DNA from: Mesocentrotus franciscanus
Taxonomy: Eukaryota; Echinodermata; Echinoidea; Camarodonta; Strongylocentrotidae
NCBI GenBank assembly: GCA_037976565.1
Contig: CP137675.1
Location: 15,713,330 to 15,777,329, forward strand
Reading direction: 5' to 3'
DNA: 64,000 bases
In this document: positions 55,181 to 64,000 of the stretch, piece after piece
How positions within the stretch are numbered: the stretch's first letter is position 1
Layout of the letters: every line of letters begins with the position of its first letter
Position numbers and translations under genes: made by a program
Notes under the pieces: model-generated
What the model saw: only the letters and a program-made list of their open reading frames with translations
Told to the model about the DNA's origin: nothing
Databases searched by the model: none

Positions 55181-55292
55181 ATATTTGGTTGAAGGTGGCT
55201 GACGATGATGTTACTAGAAGCAGGATCAGTGATATGAGAAGACTACACCAATCATGATTCCCTCCGTTGATGACAATCTTCTGATAACCCAT
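55181..55292 (-). CDS. SRCR/WSC/CUB gene, signal-peptide exon
   Basis: ATG at 55292; reads MGYQKIVINGGNHDWCSLLI then SLILLLVTSSSATFNQI, i.e. a short polar start, a hydrophobic core and a small-residue cleavage region (TSSSA). Donor GTAAGT follows 55181 in phase 1, matching the next exon. With the downstream domains it targets the protein to the secretory pathway. The N-terminal 12 residues before the core are rather long, so an internal start is conceivable but no other Met exists. Confidence 0.8.
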
Positions 55293-55805
55293 TTCGATTC
55301 CGGGATTATCTTACAGTGACTTGTAATATTCGCTATTATCCCTAGAATCGGTGTTAGCACTGTTAGGTACACAAGAACCTGTAGCCTGTCTCAATTGCAG
55401 ATACGGTTGTAACTGAAAATAACATTAACATCAACTTTAATATTCGAATGATCACGAGTGCCATATATAAAAATTAGTAATGTTATGCCTACGAACGAAG
55501 TCCAACCCTACTGCAAACCCTGTTCATTGGCTCCAACAGCGTTTAGGGAATATCATTATAAATACGTAGGCCTCTGGGCTGATTATCATTCAAGGTAAAT
55601 ATTGTGACATCTCCATTATTTAGTATATACATTCCTGAAATGGTGACGTCAAATTTGAGGAATTTGATGTTTAACTAAAAAAGGCTCACATTATATACCA
55701 CTACTCACTTCTTGTAAATGTTGGTACTCATATAATGTCTCCTATTCCTGGGGGTGTTTCATAAAGCTGTTCGTAAATTTACGCATGACTTTACGAATGA
55801 CTTAA

Positions 55806-57043
55806 AGGCCAGGTTCATTGATTTTGAAATCGACTGAATTTGGTATCATTGTAATCAGAACATTACACTGAGTAAAACTATCACATTTGTGTAACTTGTA
55901 AATTCGTGCGAAAATTATAAAAGTTGATTAAACTTGACGAAATATCACCTCACTCGAGACCCCGAAAACATCGTAAGTCAGCTGATTTTTGAGTGACGTA
56001 GCACAATGAACAATTAATACAATGGGCCGCTCAGCTGATCGGTGCGCGATGCAGTTTGCGTGCAATTCACATGTATTGCATTGACTCTTGAGGACCGTAC
56101 CCATTCTTACCCAACGTTGTTTACCTTCATCAAAGTCACCCTGAAAATATCGATATGGACGAAAGCATACTTGATTTGAGTTTTGAGGAGATAGAAGAAG
56201 GAAGTACCTCGGACAGCGACAACGACAATGGAGATTTGGGAGATCTAGACCTAGAAGAAGATCTGGAAGATTTTGCCGAAGTCGATGGACAAGCACAAGC
56301 TGTCGGGGCAGCCGCAGTCGCTGCGTATCTACATGAGCCCGCATATCACAGCCAGGCCAGCCGGCCCGGCGCTTGATCGAGCTAGCTGTGAATCGCGAAC
56401 CGGACTGATCTAAGTCTTCTCTCGACTTCCACTTTCCCCATTTATCTATCAAAAATCTAAACTAATCGGCCTAATCAGACATTTTCGTAATGAATATTTG
56501 GACAATTATATGTAAACTTGTCGCATATTTTGCCCCAGAAGAGTCGTTAGTTCAGCATGCAAAATGTCCTAGGCACTCCCAGATCCGACACATACACGCT
56601 GAGCTGCCCTCAGAATATGTGATTATTTTCCCGATTTTTATGGTCAAATGTGACGGTAAATAACATAAAAATCGAATACACATTTGTAGAAAGTATTATT
56701 TATTCAGTGTATCTCATTCAAAGTGCCTAAAATAAAGGAAATATCACAACTGGCGGTAAATATACAAACAACGTTAACCCATATCTAAAAATTGCAATGG
56801 GTATCCAACATTGTCCCGAATGTGTGATTGCAGGTTGTTCATAATGTGACGTCATTTTATCGCATGTAAATAACGCCGTCATTTCACTTTGTGAGTGGGT
56901 TTTGGAAAGGGTATCAAAATTGCAATTAATTTATTCCTCACAATAGTGAGGGCTTTAAAAGTACTTTAGTCATTTTGTTAATGTTCTCAGCAATCTGTAG
57001 AGGTGTGATTTGCCTTTTTTCCAAATTTCAATGAACCTGGCCT
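55806..57043 (+). mobile_element. Inner TTAA-flanked element with a coding remnant
   Basis: Ends AGGCCAGGTTCATTG and CAATGAACCTGGCCT are perfectly inverted; TTAA at 55802-55805 and 57044-57047. At 1238 bp it is longer than the other TTAA elements and keeps a 73-codon frame (56155-56376), suggesting a deletion derivative of an autonomous parent (Kolobok- or piggyBac-type by its target site). Confidence 0.85.
56155..56376 (+). CDS. Acidic N-terminal ORF remnant inside TTAA element
   Basis: MDESILDLSFEEIEEGSTSD then long Asp/Glu/Leu-rich stretch (DNGDLGDLDLEEDLEDF) and an Ala-rich end, stopping at 56376. The local GC content is higher than in the rest of the element. I do not recognise a domain. 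Its place 350 bp inside the left TIR suggests the truncated start of a transposon protein. The 174-codon frame on the opposite strand is its shadow. Confidence 0.4.
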   Translation: MDESILDLSFEEIEEGSTSDSDNDNGDLGDLDLEEDLEDFAEVDGQAQAVGAAAVAAYLHEPAYHSQASRPGA

Positions 57044-57905
57044 TTAAATATGAAAAGCCAAATGGGATGCTCAATCATTTTTAACTGCATCAACTAAAGT
57101 TGAACTGTGCAAATGTAGATTCACATTCTTATTATAACAAACATTTTTTAATGCAAATTATATTTCTTGCCATAATTTAATTGAGATTATTGGAAATATA
57201 GTCACATTTTGTTAATATATCAGGAAAAACTTTGGGCATACTATCTGGCACTTCATATTCAAGTCGTTCGTAAAGTCATGCGTAACTTTACGAACAACTT
57301 TATGAAACACCCCCTGCTCCTGGAAAAGGATTTCTGAAATAGTGACGTCAAGAGAGGAATTTGATATTTAACTCAAAAAGGCCTTACATTATATACCCCT
57401 ACTTAGTTCTTGTAAATTGTAGTACTCATAATGTCTCCTATTCCTGCTCTTTAATCTATCACTCTCTTCCTCTCTCTCTCTCTCTCTGTTTAATTATGTT
57501 GTTAGTGTTTAACATGTGCAAAGGTTTATGTGATATTTCTTTCCTTTTTGACGTATAGCACAAAATATTTAGATAAGACAAGATAAGAGGCATTTAATTG
57601 ATCTCTTGCAAACACAAAAGAAAAAATTGTGCATTTGATCACGTATGAAAAGGAAGGCCTATATAGATTATGAATATCATAGTTAGCCACAACAATTCAT
57701 ATATTTTACAGTGCATTTTAGAAGTTCAATTTCAGTAACACTTTTATTTTTAATCACTCATCTCAGAAAATGTGAATAATAATATAAAATCGTGAATGGT
57801 TGAAACTATCTACCTTTAAAACTAACATGGCATTTTCTATATTATAAACATAAGGCGTGAATAAATATTGTAAAAAGAAGCAAACAAAGCGATGGAATTT
57901 CGCCC

Positions 57906-58017
57906 GAAACTTGATTTCTCTCTCTCACTCTCTCTCTCTCTCACCCTCACTCCCTCTCTCTCACACACACACACACACACAAAAACGCGCACGCACGCAC
58001 ACACACACGCACACACA
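57906..58017. repeat. (TC)n and (AC)n microsatellites
   Basis: CT-rich run then CACACA-rich run with CG interruptions. Non-coding. Confidence 0.95.
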
Positions 58018-59924
58018 TCCCCTTTCTAACAATCTCTAGCTCTCTTACTCTGTTCCTCAATACGTGCCGTATCCGTATTACTTCAACTAACACATAATTA
58101 TTATTCGCAAAACCAAAACAGATATTTTAAAAATGAAATTACTTTATTGCATTAAATCCCCCTTTCTCCCTCTTTCTGCTGATCTAACCTCCTCTTTCTA
58201 AAGCTTTTGTAATCATTCATTTTCCTTTTCTATCTTTCTTTCTTTTTTCCCTCTTTTTTAATCTTCTTGCCCAAATTCATAATTTCTTTATTACATATTT
58301 TTTAACTTATTGTTTTTCTATGTATACTTTGTTTTTCAAGACGTATTGTAAAACATCCTCTGAGGAACTAATACTTTAACGGGCTCTGCTTCTATTTAGT
58401 TCCTCTTTTCTCGTGCCATTACTATTATATTTGTCTTGTTTCATTGTATATTTTTGTAATATACTTATATTAAATTGCAAATACGATTGCGATTTCATTG
58501 TTTTATGTTTTGAATGAGAAATAAAATCATTTTAATATTGAATCTTGATACTTGTTTTTGTGATATCGCACAAGAACTTGGTATCTATAAGACAATAATT
58601 GTTCGTGTTTTGAAAGGTATCATAAATGTACATAATGGTAGAGGCGGCATGCATGACTAGAGTAAATATAGGTTAATCATTTACTAGAGCACTTGTGATT
58701 TAGGAGCTAGCTAGAGTCGAGTTGATCCTTATATTGCCAGAGAACAGCGCAGTAATTCCTGTTTGTTTATTCTAAATTTTATGTTGGTAGGGTCAGGCTT
58801 GCTTTCGTGTCATGTAATGTCGCCTTTATCCGATACAAGTGCACACTTCTATACCAGTATACCTTGTGTGTTCCACAAATATCTTATATGTTACATGTGT
58901 TAGAAATGTCTAGTTTCTTTTATTTCTTGATTTATATTAGTGATGAATAACATCATCTGAGCAACAGCAACCAATTTGATTGGCCTATTTGGAGCTCTTC
59001 TTGCAGGGACTGCTAGTGTGACTAGCTGGCAACAATTATTATCTGATGATATCTTAACTGGCCATTGTTCGCAATTGCATAGAATATACAAAAAAGTATA
59101 CTTATACGAATTAAGACAAATCCAGTCGAATCTACTACTTATACTTAGCAGTCATATAACACGACACTAGTTTTTGTACACTGATTCTTTTCATGCATAA
59201 ATGAATAATAAAGTCAACGAGACAAAACGTAATTCTTTTGTGTTATTAGAATGGGTGAAATTTATAAAATAAAAACACAGTTTTATGTGCTTGCGCTGTA
59301 TAACTAGCGGACTAGTATGGCTATGGATGCAACATACCTTTACTAGTATAATGACTTAGTGCTCTAACTAGTATGGCTATAAAGCAACGTAGCTTTACAA
59401 AAATAATGACTGAGTACTTTAAATTTCTGTCCTTGTGATTATTCTTCTAAAAGTAAGATTTTTAGGGGGAAAATGTGATTAATTTTTCATTCCGAGATAA
59501 ATGTTGAATAATAGAGTACGACACACTCTAAATCATACGTGACTATGCATGTAGTTTTAGGTGATGAATAACCATGCTTATGTCGACTGAAATTCGATTA
59601 TTAGATACATATCTATACTGTATCATTGATTCACTCTTATTCTATGTTGTTAAAATGAGAACGAAATTAATCGGATGGGGTGACACTGATCATTTAGAAC
59701 GTAAAGATTTATTTTGTTATACTGACATTGATAGGAATACATTGTTGCCATTTCACCATTATTACAAACACAGAAAGGTTGTCGTAAAAAACACGAGTTT
59801 TAAACATTTTTTTTATTATTGGTTATTAAGAGTTACTATGCCTAAGTTAGTATTTATCATGTTTGAAGAATAAAGAAATCAGGCAAAGCTGAATTAGACA
59901 TCTGGGATCAAGTAACTATGCCTT
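58018..59924. other. No gene recognised
   Basis: AT-rich. A polyadenylation-like AATAAAATCATT at 58521 could be a retroposon or 3' UTR end. A 99-codon plus-strand frame (59574-59873) is Tyr/Phe-rich, typical of AT-rich chance frames, and has no recognisable domain. Confidence 0.5.
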
Positions 59925-59974
59925 TCAAACCAGAAGAACAGCGGCAAGTGTGACTCCTACGGCAGCGGACATGG
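59925..59974 (-). pseudogene. Relic paralogous last exon of the SRCR/WSC/CUB gene family
   Basis: Minus strand reads SAAVGVTLAAVLLV and stop (TGA, 59927-59925), aligning base by base with the last exon at 39902-39853 (shared GCTG(T/C)CGTAGGAGT and TGTTCTT). The acceptor position has ACC where the functional copy has AGG, so splicing is probably lost. It implies a second, related gene once lay upstream (higher coordinates), now occupied by a Ty3 element. Confidence 0.6.
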
Positions 59975-59994
59975 GTATAATAAAGGGAAAAAAC

Positions 59995-60334
59995 AGGATT
60001 TTAAATTTTTAAGCACAGGGCCCGCTATACGGCGGGGCTCGGGGGGCTTGAGCCCCACTTTTTGAAAAAGAATGTTAAGGAAATAGAAAGAAACCAACCA
60101 AGACCCCGGCAAAAGACTCAATTTTGTTCCTGCTAAATGCGAGACCACATTTATCTAAAGGTGGGCGGGGGCACAGTGCTACCCCACTTTTTCAGGTACC
60201 CCTTAAAGTGCCCCTTTTCAATTTGTTTTTCTTCAGATAAGTGCCCCTTTTTATGTCTAATAGTCGTCCGTTCCACTTTCTTATAAGTGCCTCTTACCAC
60301 CTCTGATAATTGCTGTGACGGGCCTGCTCTAGGG
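59995..60334. other. Repeat-like GC-rich segment, no gene
   Basis: Contains GGGCCCGCTATACGGCGGGG and GCCCCACTTTTTGAAAAAGA at 60018-60075, and a second CCCCACTTTTTCAGG near 60182, suggesting fragments of a dispersed repeat. No coding frame. Confidence 0.4.
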
Positions 60335-62995
60335 GGTTTGTCGGATAGTTAAGATTCATGGTATTAGTTTGACGTCGGATATTGTGTCAGGTGAGGTTGT
60401 GGTAGGCGTTTCACCTACCCTGCCTGTTGAGGGAGTGTCATTACTGTTAGGTAGTGATATTGTGGGTGAGAGGGTCTTGCCGTATATCCAAAGAAGAGCT
60501 TGACTCCTATCTCTGATGAGAGAACAGAGCAGCTGGTTCAGGAAAGGCCAGATCTTTGTGGGCACCTTGGGGTGAACAAAACGGTTCAAAGAATCTTGAA
60601 GCATTTCTTTTGGCCAGGGTTGAGACGGGATGTTTCCGATTTTTGTAGAACATGCCCAGTTTGCCAAATGGTTGGGAAACCCAATCAGAAAGTCCCTCCA
60701 ACCCCTTTGCTACCTATTCCGGCTTTCGATGAGCCTTTTTCGACAGTGATTGTCGATTGTGTTGGTCCACTGCCAAAAACCAAGGCTGGACATGAGTATT
60801 TCCTTACCATAATGTGTTCTGCGACTAGGTTTCGCGAGGCAGTACCACTTCGGAGGATTACGGCACAGAATGTTAGCTAAGCATCGGTCAAGTTCTTTAC
60901 CTTGGTGGGTTTGCCGAAGATCATCCAGTCTGATCAGGGCTCGAACTTCACATCGAAGGTTTTCAAACAAGTGATGTCTCAGTTAGGTATTAAGTGTGTG
61001 AATTCGAGTGCCTATCATCCTGAGAGTCAAGGGGCTCTATAAAGATTCCATCAAACTCAAAAAGTATGATGAGAACTTACTGTTTTCAGCGTGAGAAGGA
61101 GTAGGATGAAGGTCTTCCCCTACTCTTGTTTGCTGTTCGCGAGTCAGTACAAGATTCGCTAGGCTTCAGTCCTTTCGAAATTGTGTTTGGCCACTCAGTG
61201 CGTGGGCCACTTAAAATCTTGAAAGAAAAGATGTGTGAGGATGAAGTGTGGACTGCTTGATTATGTATCAAAGATCAGAGAAAGATTAGTCTGTTCTCGA
61301 GAACCTGCCACACAACACATGAAGGAAGCTCAGGCTGACATGAAAAAGGTGTTTGATCGTAAAGCTAGGGAGAGAAGCTTTGAACCTGGTTCGTATTGGT
61401 CCTGTTGCCTATTCCCGGTAATTGCTTGCAAGCTCGGTATTCTGGTCCGTATCTTGTTGATCAGAAAGTCAGTGATGTGAATTACATCATTCGGACACTT
61501 GATCGAAGAAGGCAGAAACGCCTAATTTGTCACATCAACATGCTCAAAGCGTATGTGGAACGCAATAGAGATGATGTAGAGAAGCCTGTTGCTAGTGTCA
61601 TGGTCAGTGGATGTGGAGAGGATGATAATATCGATGTTCAGAATGAACTTGACGTTGAGTTGCCTGAATTGAGGTTGAAGAATTCTGAGGTACTCGCAAA
61701 TCTTGGTAAAAAGTTGAGTCATCTTCCGTTGTTTGAGAGGGATTCATCGGATAATCTTATTCATGAATATAGGCATCCGTTTGGTGATGTTCCAGGTAGA
61801 ACTTGTTTGGTAGACCATGATGAGGAAGGCACTTAAGTATATGAAGGCTAATGATATCATTAATCCAAGTAGAAGTCAGTGGAGTTCTCCTTATATTTTG
61901 ATTCCTAAGAAGGATGGTACTTTTCGGTTGTGTACAGATCACAGGGTGTTGAATTCTAAGACTAAGACAGACTCACTTCCCCATACCCCGCATTGACGAC
62001 TTTATAGATCAGATAGGGAGAGCCAAATTTGTGTCTAAGTTCGTCCTGCTGAAAGGGTACTGGCAGGTACCCCTGTCATCAAGGGCCAGAGAACTGTCGG
62101 CTTTTGTGACTTATGAGGGTCTGTTCCAGTACAAGGTCATGCCGTTTGGCATCACCGCAGTGACTTCAGAGCTGGTGGGATGTCAAGCCTACCTTGATTA
62201 TATTGTGGTGTATAGTGACAATTGGGAAGACCACGTTCAGCGAATAAAGTTGCTATTCGACCGTCTCTCTGAAGCCAACCTAACTGAACTTGAAGAAGAG
62301 CGAGTTTGCTCATGCACATGTGTCATTTCTAGGCCATGTTGTTGGGCTTGGAACTGTGCGACCGATTGATGCTAAGGTGGAGGCCATCCTGAACTTCCCT
62401 GTTCCTGAAAAAAGCGGGCTCTGCGACGCTTTCTCGGGATGTCTGGATTCTACAGAAAATTCTGTCAGAACTTTGCAGATGTTAGAGAACCCCTCACAAA
62501 TCTGCTGAGGAAGAATGTGCCAAACTCGTGGATTTCAAGCTGTCAAGTCGCGTTCGACCGATTGAAGTCTTCACTCGCCAGCTCACCAGTTCTAGTAGCG
62601 CCAGACTTCAACAGGCCTTTTCTACTCGAGGTTGATGCCAGTGACGTTGGGGCTGGAAGCGTCCTGATCCAAGCGGATGAGGCTGGGTTGGAGCGCCCGG
62701 TATGTTATATGTCGAAGAAGTTCAACAAGCATCAAGCAAGATATTCGACAATAGAGAAGGAAACCCTGGCCCTTATCCTATCTCTCCAGTTCTTTGAAAT
62801 CTATGTTAAAACTAACAAGTACTCAGTGACAGTAAGAACTGACCACAGCCCTCTCACCTTTCTAACTAAGATGAGAAACAAAAACAGCAGACTAATGATG
62901 TGGTCTCTCATGCTTCAGCAGTATATATGATTTGAAGATTGAAAACATTCGTGGAAAGGACAATATCATTGTGGATACATTGTCCGGTGGATAGA
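60335..62995 (+). mobile_element. Ty3/gypsy relic with integrase before RT (GMR1 order)
   Basis: Domain order: post-protease block (HGISLTSDIVSGEVVVGVSP, 60356), integrase (GHLGVNKTVQRILKHFFWPG; CRTCPVCQ; VDCVGPLPKTKAGHEYFL; SDQGSNFTSKVF; YHPESQGAL; 60555-61040), its C-terminal part (61100-61560), a linker ending HPFGDVPGRTCLVDHD (61765), RT (SSPYILIPKKDGTFRLCTDH at 61883; CQAYLDYIVVYSDN), then RNase H (LLEVDASDVGAGSVLIQ; STIEKETLALILSLQFF; VRTDHSPLTFL) and GKDNIIVDTLS near 62955. Integrase upstream of RT is copia-like and is the mark of GMR1-type Ty3/gypsy elements of deuterostomes. Stops near 60880, 61038, 61258, 61834 and 62210 and frameshifts show decay; no LTR found. Confidence 0.88.
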
Positions 62996-64000
62996 TTGCT
63001 ATTTGCAATGTTAAGAAGTAATTATTGTATTTGTATATGTATATGTAAAATGTGAAAGTTGTACAATGTACTGTTTGCAGATTGTGTTTTGATTTGCAGA
63101 TATATGCAGTTCATTTCAAAGTCATACATTTTGTCCAGTCAACAGAGGTTAACATTTATATGCAAGACTCTTTAAGTAACGGTTAATACATTGTAATGTG
63201 TTTCACTTCATCAAATGCATTTTGGTCAGATTAGAGTTGGTACAGAAAATTAAGACTTCTACAATACTAGTGACACTATGTTCAAGACAAAATGACAATA
63301 CTACATTTGTAACTTCTCATTGTTGGGGGCTTGTTCAAATTGTACAGTTGAGATTGGTACACAGAAACTGGCGTAGTGTTATTGGTGAAAAGAACATAAT
63401 TATACATTGTTTTGAATTTTGCTTGTGAAGAAAATTACAAGAGGAAAAGAAAATACAGAATAGTGTTTACTATTTGATATATGAATTATTTTCGAGAGGA
63501 AAAGCTTTATAGCAAAAGTCATGCTGATAAGTGTACTGTGTACTAAAGTAGATGTATGAAAGTGTAATTATCAATGAAAAAGAAAGTTAACAGTATTTGC
63601 CCTTTCAGAAAAGGGTAACTGAAAATGCCATTCATTTGTAACATTTTTTAAAAGTCATGTACTAAATGTTTTTTCCTGGTTTGAAGGTTAAAATTGTGCT
63701 TACACTCACTTGGTGGAAGATTAGCTACTTACTTCTATCTTGCACATATTTAATGAGCTGCTTACATATGTTTGTTGATAACTAGTAATGTAGCTGTGGT
63801 AACGTCACATGACCATGAAAGGTTATGGATATTCAGCATACATTTATCACTACATCGTATCAGGCGACAAATGTGAATTTGTTTGTTTTGTTTATATAAT
63901 CACTTGCATATTCTATCTGGATATATGTCATTGTTTTAACAGTATTTTGCATTATTACCTACAGGTATATAAGCATATTTGAAATATTTCAGATTCAGGT
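62996..64000. other. No gene; possible 3' region of the GMR1-type element
   Basis: AT-rich sequence after the RNase H tail. No LTR partner is visible in the window and no other feature is recognised. Confidence 0.4.

Larger units (their letters stand above)
55750..57314. mobile_element. Outer TIR element (GGGGGTGTTTCATAAAG ends)
   Basis: Left GGGGGTGTTTCATAAAGCTG and right ATAAAG-inverse AACTTTATGAAACACCCCC; inner parts TACGCATGACTTTACGAA and TTCGTAAAGTCATGCGTA pair over about 50 bp. The TTAA-flanked element 55806-57043 sits inside one arm junction. The flanks 55630-55749 and 57325-57450 are themselves similar to each other (GTGACGTCAA, GAGGAATTTGAT, ATGTCTCCTATTCCTG), so the insertion is in a local duplication. 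Confidence 0.8.

Noticed and set aside
55928..56452. 174-codon minus-strand frame
   Set aside because: Lies antisense to the acidic 56155-56376 frame inside a transposable element; Arg/Leu-rich shadow without domain.
59574..59873. 99-codon Tyr/Phe-rich plus-strand frame
   Set aside because: AT-rich composition, no recognisable domain, no splice or neighbour support.

Overview
This window looks like nuclear DNA from a marine deuterostome, most likely an echinoderm and probably a sea urchin. The grounds are AT-rich DNA, intron-exon genes with consensus GT/AG borders, a tRNA-derived SINE, split-direct-repeat DIRS/PAT-type and integrase-first Ty3 elements, and very dense TIR elements. Species is inferred, not shown. 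A fixed 500-N gap (19663-20162) marks draft assembly.

Host genes. (1) The left edge holds the first coding exon of an ABHD8-type alpha/beta hydrolase, minus strand (1791-992). (2) A plus-strand TNF-receptor-superfamily gene of the TNFRSF19/EDAR/EDA2R type has exons at 7618-7758, 11461-11627, 12051-12211, 13222-13363 (membrane span) and a long terminal exon from 14312. All splice phases agree. The acidic tail changes frame twice. (3) A minus-strand gene runs from 55292 to 39853. It encodes a signal peptide, an SRCR-like domain, a WSC domain, a CUB domain, two copies of a Ser/Thr/Pro-rich linker exon, and a hydrophobic C-terminus with no cytoplasmic tail, so a GPI-anchored surface or secreted recognition protein is likely. 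A relic of a paralogous last exon lies at 59974-59925.

Mobile DNA fills most of the rest. 8041-11339 is a decayed CR1/L2-like LINE in a TNFR intron, carrying a TTAA-flanked foldback element. 16-23 kb holds a zinc-finger scrap, TIR elements, an inverted pair of short-repeat clusters and a higher-order satellite. 23291-28400 is a Ty3/gypsy pol with a 986-bp TA-flanked element inside its RT. 29937-32300 is a second decayed Ty3/gypsy. 32.3-33.5 kb holds two minisatellites built on a near-palindrome. 36.8-39.3 kb is a 1.37-kb tandem duplication. 43055-50124 is a DIRS-order (PAT/Ngaro-like) tyrosine-recombinase retroelement with diagnostic A1...B1-A2...B2 repeats. It sits in the 9.1-kb CUB intron and is itself split by a hAT-like element made of satellite repeats. 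55.7-57.3 kb is a nested pair of TIR elements. 60335-62995 is a Ty3/gypsy relic with integrase before reverse transcriptase (GMR1 order).

All retroelement coding regions are broken by stops and frameshifts. The host exons are intact apart from the TNFR tail and one unresolved phase mismatch between two exons of the minus-strand gene. No CRISPR, operon or prokaryotic feature is present. Promoters could not be fixed from sequence.
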